64,000 nucleotides of DNA from assembly GCF_035918015.1 (NCBI RefSeq), contig NZ_CP109132.1:2108001-2172000 (forward strand), given 5' to 3'. The DNA is from Streptomyces sp. NBC_01754 (GTDB lineage Bacteria > Actinomycetota > Actinomycetes > Streptomycetales > Streptomycetaceae). Below the pieces are notes generated by a model. That model did not search any database. It saw only the letters and a program-made list of their open reading frames with translations, and was not told the DNA's origin. Shown in pieces: positions 8,111 to 16,674 of the stretch. The stretch's first letter is position 1; each line of letters starts with the position of its first letter. A program made the position numbers and the translations under genes.

Positions 8111-11098
8111 GGAGTGGTACAGCGATCCGTCCTCATAGGTGTAAACGGTGCATCGGGACGACGACGTGGGCGGGCACACCTTGGTCAGACGGTCGCCCGT
8201 GTAGCCATAGGTCCATGTGAGCCCCGGTGTCCCTGCGCCCACCGGGCTGGTGGTCACCGAGCCGATCCGGCCGCCGGTCCAGGTGAAGTGGAGGGAACGG
8301 CCCGAGAGCTGGTCCGTGACCTTGCTCAGGGTGCGGCTGCCGCCGGTGCCGGAATACATGAGAATCTGGGCCCGGCCCGCACCGTCGGTGACCGACGTCA
8401 GCAGGCCCGTGCTGTCGAATCGCAAGGTCGTTCCCGAGCGCTGGCGCAGGAGCCAGCCGGACGAGTCGGCGACGAGGTCGGTGGTGCTGCCCGACGGCCC
8501 GGCGAGTGTGCCGTCGGGATTGCGGCCGAAGCGTGCCTGCGAGCCGTCGGCGTGCGTGACGAGGACGGTGCCGGCGGCGGATTCCTGGACCAGCCGCATG
8601 TCCCAGCGGGTCGCCCAGCCGATGCCGAAGGCGTTGGTCCTGCGCGGGTCCAGGGAGTTGTAGGTGCGCGTGACGGAGAGTTCGGGGCCGACGGTCGGCA
8701 CGGCGGCGTCGGTGGCCGCCGTCACGTAGTTGCCCGACCGTGCGCCGATCTCACCGGTGCCGTCGGTGCCGCCGAGGTGGCTGGTCACCGCGGGCTGCGG
8801 GACGGTCGTGGTCACGAGGGACGCCCCCGGCAGGGCGGACGTCGCGCTGCCGTCGTAGACGTATGCGTACCAGGCGTAGGTCTTGCCCCAGGACAGCCAG
8901 CCGGCCGGAACCGTCCAACGCTGGTTGGCGCTCCGCGTTCCCTTCCTGCAGTTCTTGCGGCTGTTGCTCCCTTCGATCTCGCACACCTCGAAGGTGTACT
9001 GGAGCGCCGACTTCGGGTAGCGGTCCGCGTCTGTGCCGTTCGCCCAGAGCGCTGGGGTGAGGGAGTCGACGGGCGTACCACTCGGAGGGGAGGTCGCTGT
9101 CAGGTTCGGCGGTATGTTGACCGCGGACATCTTGATCGACGCCCCGGGCACACCCGTCGAGGTGAAGCGGCTGACGCCGAAGTCGGTCATGGTCCACACG
9201 AGGGTGTACGAGGCGGGAGCCAGTGGAGCGATCTTGGCGTCCACCGTGACGCTCGCCCCTGGTGCGACCGCGCTCGGCATCTCCGTGTACGCGATCTTCG
9301 CGCTGTCGGTGATCTCGGTGCCTGCGGCGTTGTACAGGTTGTAGCGCAGTTTGTAGTTGCCGCCCTTGGGCCAGGTCGCCTGTCCCCGGTTGGTGAGCGT
9401 GATCTTCATCGAGCCCCGGGTGCTGGCGGTGACGGGAGCGGTGAAGTCTCCGAGTCCGTAGGTCGCCCCGTACGGCGTCCAGGTGACGTCCAGGCTCGGC
9501 TTTCCGTTGGGGTAGTCGTCCGATCCGAACTGCTTCCAGCCCTTGGAGTCGGATGTCGACGCCTTCACGGCCAGTCCGTAGTTCTTCTTCCGGCCGTGCG
9601 TCCAGTCATCCACCAGCTTGCGTCCGGCCGAGCCCAGCTTGATCGACTCCCACTTGGCGCCGCCGCAGGGGTAGGCGGTCTGGCCCGCGGGCCGCCAGCC
9701 GTGCGCGAAGCTCTTGGAGGCGAGAGCCGAACCCGTCGACGGCCCGGGGTACTTCGTCGTGGTCGACTCAGCCCAGTTGGAGGTGATGGGGTGGACCGTC
9801 ACCGGGCGGGCGGTGCAGGAGTAGGAGTACGTGTTGTAGAGGGCCAGCCCGGCGTTGACCACCCAGGCGTTCTTGAGCGTGGACTCCAGGCCGGAGAATC
9901 GCAGGAACGCGGCCGCCTTGTGCCCGCCACCGTCGTAGGTGCCGGTCTTGAGGACCGTGTCACTGGAGAAGTTCTGGTTGTACGGGGACTGCACGTACGT
10001 ACCGGAGGTCGCCGCGACGGACTTCAGCGAGGGGTCCACCCGGACCGGAAACACACGGTCGGGCGCGTGGAGCCACTCCTCGTCCAGATCGACCACCAGG
10101 ACCTGCCCGCCGGCCTCCTCCACGAGGCTGAAGCGCACCCCGGAGGAGATCTCTCCCTGACCGGAGTTGTCCTCGCGCCGGGAGTCCTCCATCCATCCCG
10201 CGGGCATCCACGCCTGTTCGAACACCCCGCCGTGGTCCGCGATGCTCGCGGTGAGGCCCTGGACGTGGAGCGGGAAACGCCAGCGCGTAGGCGCGTCCTT
10301 GCTCCGCAGGATCATGGTCTCCTTGAGCGACCCGCTTCCCGCGACGAACTCCAGGTCGGCAGCCTCGTGCACCTCGGGGTACGTGATGACGCTGCCGGAG
10401 ACCTGCCCGCCGGACGACTGGGCGTCCTCGACGCCGTAGCCCACCGACAGCCGGTCGTCCAGCTCCATCCGCACCACGGGGCCGGCCGCCGCGTCCGGGG
10501 CGAACGTCAGCGGCGCTTCGGTGGACCTGGTCTGCCAGCCCGCGCCCTCGTCACTCCCGCTCATGGTCTGCGGCCCGGCCCCTCCAGCGGGCACGAGGGA
10601 AGAGTCGGTCTTCTGCCAGCTTCCGTCCTCGGTACGGAAGTTGACCGGCTCGTTGTAGAAGCGGGTGGTGTAGGTCCCGTCGTCGTTGCGGAAGGTGGAC
10701 TCCCGCTCCTTGCGGGCGCTCTCCACCTCAGCGCTGCGCTCGGGGTCGAATCCGGCGGGAGTCACCGGGTCGGGCGGGTCCACCTCCACGACCGGCCCCG
10801 GGTCGGGCAGCACCACTTCGCGCTCTTCCGACCGCCGCTCGACCGAACCTCCGTCGAGCGGAAGTTCACCCGGTGCGGCCACGGACTCGCCGCGCCCGCC
10901 GGGGGCCGTGGCGTCCGTGGCATCGGTGGAAGCGCGGTGGCTGCGCCCGTCGGCCGAGCCCCACTCCTGGTCAGGGGCTTCCCCCGTGGGGACGCGCACA
11001 GCATCCGTGCGGTCGAACGCGACCGCGGCGTGTTCCGTGCCCACCAGCCCCGTCAGCACCAGGGCAACAGCGAAAACGACCGGACGCAACGCACGCAC
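6185..11098 (-). CDS. RHS polymorphic toxin, N-terminal portion (secreted, LamG domains), prematurely terminated
   Basis: 1637 codons starting at GTG 11098, preceded by GGGGGAG six bases upstream. A Sec signal peptide (ALRPVVFAVALVLTGLVG, then AVA) opens the protein. Then come a DNRLQ-like secreted N-terminal region (VFPVRVDPSL, DWTHGRKKNYGLAV), a CARDB-like segment, a DUF6531-type start of the RHS shell (GRSLHFTW) and three tandem LamG/ConA-like domains. The ORF ends within the third LamG at AGKLRGE-stop. The second copy reads AGKLRGEWYLAG, so TAG stands where TGG would be expected. The product would be exported but would lack nearly all of the RHS shell, its core and the toxin tip. Confidence 0.85.
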   Translation of the reverse strand: MRALRPVVFAVALVLTGLVGTEHAAVAFDRTDAVRVPTGEAPDQEWGSADGRSHRASTDATDATAPGGRGESVAAPGELPLDGGSVERRSEEREVVLPDPGPVVEVDPPDPVTPAGFDPERSAEVESARKERESTFRNDDGTYTTRFYNEPVNFRTEDGSWQKTDSSLVPAGGAGPQTMSGSDEGAGWQTRSTEAPLTFAPDAAAGPVVRMELDDRLSVGYGVEDAQSSGGQVSGSVITYPEVHEAADLEFVAGSGSLKETMILRSKDAPTRWRFPLHVQGLTASIADHGGVFEQAWMPAGWMEDSRREDNSGQGEISSGVRFSLVEEAGGQVLVVDLDEEWLHAPDRVFPVRVDPSLKSVAATSGTYVQSPYNQNFSSDTVLKTGTYDGGGHKAAAFLRFSGLESTLKNAWVVNAGLALYNTYSYSCTARPVTVHPITSNWAESTTTKYPGPSTGSALASKSFAHGWRPAGQTAYPCGGAKWESIKLGSAGRKLVDDWTHGRKKNYGLAVKASTSDSKGWKQFGSDDYPNGKPSLDVTWTPYGATYGLGDFTAPVTASTRGSMKITLTNRGQATWPKGGNYKLRYNLYNAAGTEITDSAKIAYTEMPSAVAPGASVTVDAKIAPLAPASYTLVWTMTDFGVSRFTSTGVPGASIKMSAVNIPPNLTATSPPSGTPVDSLTPALWANGTDADRYPKSALQYTFEVCEIEGSNSRKNCRKGTRSANQRWTVPAGWLSWGKTYAWYAYVYDGSATSALPGASLVTTTVPQPAVTSHLGGTDGTGEIGARSGNYVTAATDAAVPTVGPELSVTRTYNSLDPRRTNAFGIGWATRWDMRLVQESAAGTVLVTHADGSQARFGRNPDGTLAGPSGSTTDLVADSSGWLLRQRSGTTLRFDSTGLLTSVTDGAGRAQILMYSGTGGSRTLSKVTDQLSGRSLHFTWTGGRIGSVTTSPVGAGTPGLTWTYGYTGDRLTKVCPPTSSSRCTVYTYEDGSLYHSMVLDGSPESYWSLGEEEGSTAHSSASSRSGLNDALYQDVVLGAGPAIAGTSDSAASFDGQDSVIELPDQALESSDILTVELWFRTTTSGVLATLQDAGAGSQPNRYSPFLNVDGAGKLRGQFYTVEHRGTKPIVSTNTVTDNAWHHAVLTSQGTTQTLYLDGAKVGSLAGTVSMRDNQTALLGAGWGNEGWMGVAAGTHRLSGSLDEVAVYGHPLDAATVKDHFAARTAAGRITEVTLPSGRTHAAAVYDSATGRLTEHTDKNGGTWKVSAPEFSAGSISYADEVRAFAPEGYWRLGEATGSKAVSTVGDGSEGSYGEGVSLGSAGVFADGDDTAVTFDGGSDSYVQLPNDLPTSPNTPTIEMWFRTAKSGVLLGLQNAELGDTPTSWRPVLNIDTAGKLRGEWYLAGNPGADPITSSTSVTDNRWHHVVLTGAVHQQSLYLDGELVGSKAGTISDQGRPFVYLGAGHASSGWMGVPSGTYHFTGQMDEVALYERTMSAATVRKHFAARSALIAGDGTHYRGQIVGDAPTAYWPLDEGKGETTAVSRVKAAGGNGTYTGAAPGATGIFGVGDGQAVQLSGSGAVSVPGDLLAGTTDLTAELWFNTTKSGVLLGFQNAKLGDVPTSWRPALNIDEAGKLRGE

Positions 11099-12180
11099 AG
11101 AGAACTCCCCCGTAGATCACCAGAACATGAGAGTTCTATGAGAAAGGGTTCCGTTTAAACAAGATCCACGAGGTTTCCGTGATGATCATGTGATTATTGG
11201 ACATTCTCTGGAAGTTGCGTCCTGCGACCCCGTCCGTGACCCGGTCGAGCCTGTGAGGTCGGCAACGCAGCCACCGCGCCAGTACAAACGCCAGCCCCGG
11301 CTGAACAGCTCCAGCATGCTGCTGATCACCAGGCGCTTGTACGGCAGGACCCGCCTCCCGGCCTCCGACACCTCGCGCAGTCGGCGGTCCTTGGCGTCCC
11401 ACTTGTCGCCCCGGGCACGCATTGAGGTGACCCCCGTGGCGTGGACACACCTGACAATGGATCTTTCTGATCCTGGAAGGTGTAGATCCACGTAGCAAGA
11501 CCCTCGAAGTACAGCGCGGAGTTCGGGTCTGACGCGATCGCGTCGTGGCACCGCGGCCGACAGGCGGACGTTTCGGAACGTCGCAGGCCAAACCGAACGC
11601 CACCCCCAAGACGCTGCGGACCTGGAGTCGTGACGCCGACGACAGTCCGGCCGCCTCCGGCGCGTCGCAGGACATCGAGGACGAGCTGGCCCTGCTGCGG
11701 GCGGAGAACTCCGGGCCGACCAAGGCGGAGAAGGAACGGCAGCTCGAGCGGAAGATCCTGCGACGGGCAGCCGCCCACGGCCGCGCCGGAGGAAGAAACA
11801 CAGGAGGAACCAGGTCCTGAACCCTGCCCTCAGTGCGCTTCCTGACCACTCGGCGTTCGTGAAGATATCGGCGATTCCTCATGCTGAAGATCGCGGCGGC
11901 GCCATGAGAGCGGCCGCGCACGGGCCCTCCACCGCCACCGAGCCCATCGGCGATGTCCGTGGGTGGCGTCAGTGCTGTTCAGACAGGACCGACGCTTGCG
12001 CAACCGTGGGAGCAACCACCATGCACCCCACGAAGAAATGACCAAAACACCAGGTCACAGCCCTACGAAAGCTCACAGGCAATCAGAACGCTGCACGTTC
12101 GCTGCACCGTTGCGGAGCCCGCCGTTCCCCCGAAACGCGCGTTTCCCCAGGTCAGAACGATTCTGCCTGGGGATACTGGG
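11099..12180. other. Intergenic region upstream of the RHS gene with mobile-element debris
   Basis: About 1.1 kb separates the RHS start from the CAT tRNA. The first 100 bases are unusually AT-rich for this genome (TTTAAACAAGATCC, GATGATCATGTGATTATTGG) and probably contain the RHS promoter. The middle holds an IS3-type orfA remnant (separate entry). The stretch 11840-12180 contains no convincing gene. Confidence 0.6.
11545..11820 (+). pseudogene. Degenerate IS3-family transposase OrfA fragment
   Basis: The frame reads PKTLRTWSRDADD, then DIEDELALLRAENSG, then LERKILRRAAAHG. This follows the order of an IS3/IS911 OrfA C-terminal half: the end of the helix-turn-helix (ETLRxWVRxAE) and the leucine-zipper coiled coil (ELxRLRxENxELxxxxEILRxAAA). 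The N-terminal helix-turn-helix, OrfB and terminal inverted repeats are not visible, and alignment to the usual pattern needs small insertions. I read it as a remnant. It could also be a chance coiled-coil ORF. Confidence 0.45.
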
Positions 12181-12254
12181 TGGGGCGGGTGGGACTCGAA
12201 CCCACGGCCGACGGATTATGAGTCCGTTGCTCTAACCGGCTGAGCTACCGCCCC
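12181..12254 (-). tRNA. tRNA with CAT anticodon (Met, or Ile2 with lysidine-modified C34)
   Basis: A 74-nt cloverleaf: acceptor GGGGCGG/CCGCCCC, D arm TAGCTCAGCCGGTTAGAGCA, anticodon loop CTCATAA, T arm GTGGG-TTCGAGT-CCCAC, discriminator A, no encoded CCA. The anticodon is CAT. It lacks the initiator features, so it is elongator Met or the AUA-reading Ile2 tRNA; the sequence alone does not decide between them. Its 3' end faces the RHS/IS region. Confidence 0.93.
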
Positions 12255-12432
12255 GTTTCGGCGTGGCGCGTACATATGTGCGCGCCGTCTGCCGCAGCAT
12301 AGCCGGTCATACGATCTCTCGCTGCGGATGGTCGGCTTCGCCTGCCCATGAAGACAGCGCTGCGTGCTGCCCGGTTCCGGCCGGTGCGGGATTGACCCGA
12401 AAGAGTCCTCCGGAGGAGCCGTCCGGGACGCG

Positions 12433-12453
12433 AAAAAGGGCCCCGTGGGGCCC
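12433..12453 (-). terminator. Rho-independent terminator of the tRNA-Asn pair
   Basis: On the minus strand GGGCCC-CACG-GGGCCC is followed by TTTTT, a classic intrinsic terminator just downstream of the 3' end of the first tRNA-Asn gene. Confidence 0.75.
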
Positions 12454-12465
12454 CTCTCCGTCTCG

Positions 12466-12538
12466 CTCCCCCGACTGGACTCGAACCAGTAACCCTCCGG
12501 TTAACAGCCGAATGCTCTGCCAATTGAGCTACAGGGGA
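12466..12538 (-). tRNA. tRNA-Asn (GTT), second of a tandem pair in transcription order
   Basis: A 73-nt cloverleaf: acceptor TCCCCTG/CGGGGGA, D arm GTAGCTCAATTGGCAGAGCA, anticodon loop with GTT, T arm ACTGG-TTCGAGT-CCAGT, discriminator G, no encoded CCA. It differs from its neighbour by a few bases in and next to the anticodon stem. The terminator at 12433-12453 follows it. Confidence 0.95.
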
Positions 12539-12543
12539 TCGCG

Positions 12544-12616
12544 CTCCCCCGACTGGACTCGAACCAGTAACCTGCCGGTTAACAGCCGGCTGCTCTGCCA
12601 ATTGAGCTACAGGGGA
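12544..12616 (-). tRNA. tRNA-Asn (GTT), first of a tandem pair in transcription order
   Basis: A 73-nt cloverleaf almost identical to the tRNA-Asn 5 bases downstream, with anticodon stem GCCGGCTGTTAACCGGC. The 5-base spacing implies a common precursor transcript that is processed. Confidence 0.95.
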
Positions 12617-12796
12617 TTGCTGTGGTGCCTCGAAACGAACCTGCCTGGCTGCTGCCGGGCGGCGCGTGCTCGCTGCGACACATACATTAGCGCAAGCAGG
12701 GGGGTGCTCCGCCAATCGGTACGGTCCGGGGTGATCCCGGGTGCCCTGGGTAGGCGGGCAGCACACGTCGGACAGAGCGAAGGAAGGGTGGCAGCC

Positions 12797-13108
12797 ATGC
12801 GGTACCGGCTCACGTTCATCGCCGGAGTGGCCCTGGGTTACGTGCTCGGCACGCGAGCCGGGCGCGAGCGCTACGAGCAGCTGAAGAAGTCCGCGCAGCG
12901 GCTCGCCGAGAACCCGGCGGTACGCAACGCCGCGGAGTCCGCCGCACAGGGCGGCAGGGACTTCGCGGGCAGGGCCTACCACTCGGTGAGCGAGAAGGTG
13001 GGCGACAGGGTGCCGGCCTCGGTCTCCGGCCGGGTGCGTTCGCTGCGGGAGCGCAGCGGGCACAACGGCCACGGGGTCAGCGACGACTGGGGCACCACCG
13101 ACACCTGA
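12797..13108 (+). CDS. YtxH-like small membrane-associated protein
   Basis: 103 aa from ATG 12797, with GGAAGGG upstream. One short N-terminal hydrophobic segment (LTFIAGVALGYVLGTRAG) is followed by a charged amphipathic region (RERYEQLKKSAQRLAENPAVRN). This is the layout of actinobacterial YtxH-domain proteins. The role of the family is poorly defined and nothing in the context adds a function. An earlier in-frame extension runs through the tRNA genes and is not real. Confidence 0.75.
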   Translation: MRYRLTFIAGVALGYVLGTRAGRERYEQLKKSAQRLAENPAVRNAAESAAQGGRDFAGRAYHSVSEKVGDRVPASVSGRVRSLRERSGHNGHGVSDDWGTTDT

Positions 13109-13285
13109 CCCGGCCCGCGCCGGGTGCCGAAGGGGTGCCCGGTGCGGCCGGGTACGGTGCGGTGCGCGGCACCCGGTGCGGTGCCCGGGTACGTGGCCCC
13201 CGTCCGGCCGCCCGTGAGGCGGGCCGTGAGGCGGGCCGTGAGGCGCCGTTTCCCGTCCGCTCCGCCGGTGCGGCAGAATCTGGGT

Positions 13286-14731
13286 ATGGGCATAGTCGCC
13301 GGCTTGGACAGTTCATCCGCCTTCACTCACATCGTCGTCTGCGACACGGACACCGGTGCGGTGCTGCGGCAGGGGTATGCCGCGCATCCCGTCGAGGCCA
13401 GGGCCTCCGAGGTGGACCCGCAGGCGTGGCTGCTCTCCCTCGGTGAGGCGGCCTCCGGGGGGCTCCTCGAAGGGGTGGAGGCCATCGGTGTGTCCGCGCA
13501 GCAGCACGGGCTGGTGCCGCTGGACCACCAGGGCAATCTCGTACGTCCGGCACTGCTGGGCAACGACCGGCGGGCGCAGGCCGCCGCCGCGGACCTGATC
13601 GACGGGCTCGGCGGCCGGCAGGCCTGGGCCGAGGCGGTCGGGTCCGTCCCGCAGGCCGCCCAGCCGGTGGCGAAGCTGCGCTGGCTGGCCCGGACCGAAC
13701 CGGAGCACGCGCAGCGCGTCGCCGCCGTCCTGCAACCGCACGACTGGCTGGTGTGGCAGCTCCTCGGCCGGCCCGCCCGCCGGACCACCGACCGCGGTGC
13801 GGCGTCCGGCACCGGTTACTGGTCGGCGGGGTCCGGCTCCTACCGGCCCGATCTCGTGGAGCTCGCGCTGGGCCGCCAGGCCGCGCTGCCCGAGGTGCTG
13901 GGCCCGGCCGAGGCGTCCGGGACGACGCCTGAGGGGCTGCTGATCTCGGCGGGGACCGGCGAGACCATGGCCGCGGCCTTCGGGCTGGGGGTGGCCGTCG
14001 GTGACGCGGTGGTGTCGCTGGGCGCCTCGGGGTCGGTGATGGCCGTGCACCACGAGGCACTGGCCGACCCGCACGGGATGATCACCTCGTTCGCCGACGC
14101 GACGGGGATGCACCTGCCGGTCGTCCACACCTCGAACGCGGTGCGCGCGCTGCGCGGTACCGCCGAGATGCTGGGCCTGGACGGGCCGGAGGAGCTGTCG
14201 GAACTGGCGCTGAAGTCGACGCCGGGCGCCTCCGGGCTCGTCCTTCTCCCGTATCTGGAAGGGGAGCGCACCCCCCGTCTCCCGCACACCGCGGGAACGC
14301 TGAGCGGGCTGCGGCGCGAGTCGATGAAGCCGGAGCATCTGGCACGGGCCGCCTTCGAGGGCATGCTGTGCTCCCTCACGGACGCGCTGGACGTGCTGCG
14401 CGGCCGGGGTGTGGAGGTGCGGCGGGTGTTCCTGCTGGGTGCGGCGGCCGAGCTGCCGGCCGTGCGGGCCCTGGCCCCCGCGGTGTTCGGCACACAGGTC
14501 GTCGTACCTCAGCCCGAGCAGTACGCGGCGCTGGGCGCGGCCCGGCAGGCGGCGTGGGCGCTGGGGGTCTCGCGGGGCACGCTCGACCCGCGGACCCCCC
14601 CGGCCTGGCGGGGTGCGGCGGCGCAGGTGCTGGAGCCCGGCGACGAGTCGGCGGCGGGCCGGGCCGTACGGCAGCAGTACGGGGCGACCCGGGACCAGAT
14701 CCACCCGGGAGCGTTCGGGGGCGCGGGCTGA
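13286..14731 (+). CDS. FGGY-family carbohydrate kinase (xylulokinase-like)
   Basis: 481 aa from ATG 13286; the frame is open further upstream, but the family N-terminus (MGIVAGLDSSS) begins here. It shows the FGGY two-domain layout: phosphate-binding GLDSSS, substrate region SAQQHGLVPLD with NDRRAQ, then VSLGASGSV and a C-terminal LLGAAAELPAVRALAP and ALGAARQAAWALG. The family phosphorylates sugars or polyols such as xylulose with ATP. Substrate cannot be read from sequence, and no sugar transporter or isomerase lies beside it. A duplicated hairpin follows the stop. Confidence 0.85.
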   Translation: MGIVAGLDSSSAFTHIVVCDTDTGAVLRQGYAAHPVEARASEVDPQAWLLSLGEAASGGLLEGVEAIGVSAQQHGLVPLDHQGNLVRPALLGNDRRAQAAAADLIDGLGGRQAWAEAVGSVPQAAQPVAKLRWLARTEPEHAQRVAAVLQPHDWLVWQLLGRPARRTTDRGAASGTGYWSAGSGSYRPDLVELALGRQAALPEVLGPAEASGTTPEGLLISAGTGETMAAAFGLGVAVGDAVVSLGASGSVMAVHHEALADPHGMITSFADATGMHLPVVHTSNAVRALRGTAEMLGLDGPEELSELALKSTPGASGLVLLPYLEGERTPRLPHTAGTLSGLRRESMKPEHLARAAFEGMLCSLTDALDVLRGRGVEVRRVFLLGAAAELPAVRALAPAVFGTQVVVPQPEQYAALGAARQAAWALGVSRGTLDPRTPPAWRGAAAQVLEPGDESAAGRAVRQQYGATRDQIHPGAFGGAG

Positions 14732-14773
14732 GGGTTGGGGGGCAGGGGCGAGCCTCTGACGGTCCCGAAGACC

Positions 14774-14833
14774 GGGGTGCGCCCCCGACGATCTCGGGGG
14801 TGTTCCGGGGGTGCGCCCCCGACGATCTCGGGG
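14774..14833. repeat. 26-bp direct repeat downstream of the sugar kinase
   Basis: The same 26 bases (beginning GGGGTGCGCCCCCGACGATC) occur at 14774-14799 and 14808-14833, separated by eight bases. It looks like a local tandem duplication of one terminator arm. Confidence 0.85.
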
Positions 14834-14840
14834 CGCACCC
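14809..14840 (+). terminator. Hairpin downstream of the FGGY kinase
   Basis: GGGTGCGCCCC pairs perfectly with GGGGCGCACCC across a 10-base loop, followed by TTACTTTT. It lies between the kinase stop and the start of the ABC exporter genes and probably ends the kinase transcript. Confidence 0.6.
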
Positions 14841-14940
14841 TTACTTTTGACCCGGGTTCAGGGAAAAAGGCTGGTCCTCGTGGCGCGGCGTACAGCAAGA
14901 TGGATCGGCCTCCGCCCTTCGCCGACTCCGAGAGACACGT

Positions 14941-16674
14941 GTGCTCATAAAACTCCTGCGGACCCATCTGGGGCCGTACAGAAAAACGATCCTGCTGCTG
15001 GTGGCACTCCAGTTCCTCCAGACCTGCGCCAGCCTCTATCTGCCCAGCCTCAACGCGGACATCATCGACAACGGTGTCGTGGTGGGGGACACGGGCTACA
15101 TCCTGGAGTTCGGCGGCGTGATGATCGCCGTCAGTGTCGTCCAGGTCCTCTGCAACATCGGCGCGGTGTACTTCGGCGCCCGTACCGCGTCCGCGCTCGG
15201 ACGCGATGTGCGGGCGTCGATCTTCGCCCGGGTGCAGTCCTTCTCGGCACGTGAGGTGGGGCGCTTCGGCGCCCCCTCCCTCATCACCCGCACCACGAAC
15301 GACGTCCAGCAGATCCAGATGCTCGTGCTGATGACGTTCACGCTGATGGTGTCGGCTCCCATCATGTGCGTCGGCGGCATCGTCATGGCACTCGGCCAGG
15401 ACGTGAAGCTGTCGGCGGTGCTGCTGGCGGTGGTGCCGGTGCTCGGTATCGCCGTGAGCCTCATCGTGAAGCGGATGCGGCCGCTGTTCCGCACGATGCA
15501 GACGCGGCTGGACACGGTGAACCGGGTGTTGCGCGAGCAGATCACCGGCAACCGGGTCATCCGCGCCTTCGTCCGCGACACCTACGAGGAGAAGCGTTTC
15601 CGCGGCGCCAACACCGAGCTCACGGACGTCGCTCTGTCGACGGGCCGGCTGATGGCTCTGATGTTCCCGACCGTGATGACGGTGGTGAGCGTCTCGTCCG
15701 TCGCGGTCGTCTGGTTCGGCGCCCACCGCATCGACGGCGGCGGGATGGAGATCGGCGCGCTGACCGCGTTCCTCGCGTATCTGATGCAGATCGTCATGTC
15801 GGTGATGATGGCCACCTTCATGTTCATGATGGTGCCGCGCGCCGAGGTCTGCGCCGAGCGCATACAGGAGGTCCTGGCGACGGAGTCGAGCGTGGTCCCG
15901 CCCGAGGCCCCGGTCACGGAGCTGCGCACCCACGGGCACCTGGAGATACGGGACGCCGAGTTCCGCTACCCGGGCGCCGAGGAGCCGGTGCTCCGGGCGG
16001 TCGGCCTGGTGGCGCGGCCCGGTGAGACGACCGCGGTCATCGGGTCGACGGGCAGCGGGAAGTCGACGCTGCTCGGCCTCGTGCCGCGGCTGTTCGACGT
16101 GACGGGCGGTGACGTGCTCGTCGGCGGCCGGGACGTGCGGACGCTGGACCCGGCACTGCTGGCGGAGTCGGTGGGCCTGGTCCCGCAGAAGCCGTACCTG
16201 TTCTCCGGGACGGTCGCGACGAACCTGCGGTACGGCAATCCCGACGCCAGTGACGAGGAGCTGTGGCACGCCCTGGAGGTGGCCCAGGCGAAGGAGTTCG
16301 TGGAGCGGCTGGAGCACGGTCTCGACGCGCCGATCGCGCAGGGCGGCACCAATGTCTCCGGCGGTCAGCGGCAGCGGCTCGCCATCGCGCGGACCCTGGT
16401 GCGGCGGCCGGAGATCTACCTCTTCGACGACTCCTTCTCGGCCCTGGACTACGCGACGGACGCCGCGCTGCGCGCCGCGCTGGCCCAGGAGACGGCCGGT
16501 GCGACCGTGGTGATCGTGGCGCAGCGGGTGTCCACGATCCGTGACGCCGACCAGATCCTGGTGCTGGACGAGGGCCGGGTCGTCGGCACGGGTACCCACG
16601 GGGAACTGATGGACGGAAACGAAACCTACCGGGAGATCGTGCTCTCCCAGCTGACGGAAGCGGAGGCCGCCTGA
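14941..16674 (+). CDS. Heterodimeric ABC exporter, subunit 1 (fused permease and ATPase)
   Basis: 577 aa from GTG 14941. The N-terminal ~300 residues form a six-helix ABC exporter membrane domain. The ATPase domain has Walker A GSTGSGKST near residue 366, signature VSGGQRQR near 470, and Walker B IYLFDDSFSALD near 494. The catalytic Glu after Walker B is Asp here, the mark of the degenerate-site subunit in heterodimeric exporters such as TM287/288 and LmrCD. The stop overlaps the start of the partner subunit by one base. The cargo is unknown; drugs or lipids are typical. Confidence 0.9.
   Translation: MLIKLLRTHLGPYRKTILLLVALQFLQTCASLYLPSLNADIIDNGVVVGDTGYILEFGGVMIAVSVVQVLCNIGAVYFGARTASALGRDVRASIFARVQSFSAREVGRFGAPSLITRTTNDVQQIQMLVLMTFTLMVSAPIMCVGGIVMALGQDVKLSAVLLAVVPVLGIAVSLIVKRMRPLFRTMQTRLDTVNRVLREQITGNRVIRAFVRDTYEEKRFRGANTELTDVALSTGRLMALMFPTVMTVVSVSSVAVVWFGAHRIDGGGMEIGALTAFLAYLMQIVMSVMMATFMFMMVPRAEVCAERIQEVLATESSVVPPEAPVTELRTHGHLEIRDAEFRYPGAEEPVLRAVGLVARPGETTAVIGSTGSGKSTLLGLVPRLFDVTGGDVLVGGRDVRTLDPALLAESVGLVPQKPYLFSGTVATNLRYGNPDASDEELWHALEVAQAKEFVERLEHGLDAPIAQGGTNVSGGQRQRLAIARTLVRRPEIYLFDDSFSALDYATDAALRAALAQETAGATVVIVAQRVSTIRDADQILVLDEGRVVGTGTHGELMDGNETYREIVLSQLTEAEAA

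Noticed and set aside
6113..11158. Very long open frame on the plus strand opposite the RHS gene
   Set aside because: High-GC coding on the minus strand keeps this frame open. Its translation is Gly/Arg/Val-rich with no domain, whereas the minus frame has clear LamG and signal-peptide features.
11186..11551. Small minus-strand ORFs opposite the IS3-like fragment
   Set aside because: No ribosome sites and no recognisable domain; they overlap in several frames as expected for noncoding debris.
12466..12616. Two near-identical 73-base units as a possible CRISPR-like repeat
   Set aside because: They fold as complete tRNA-Asn cloverleaves and are only two, with no spacers.
12263..12796. N-terminal extension of the YtxH-like protein through the tRNA region
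   Set aside because: The frame reads the reverse complement of two tRNA genes (DWTRTSN-type text), a familiar artefact.
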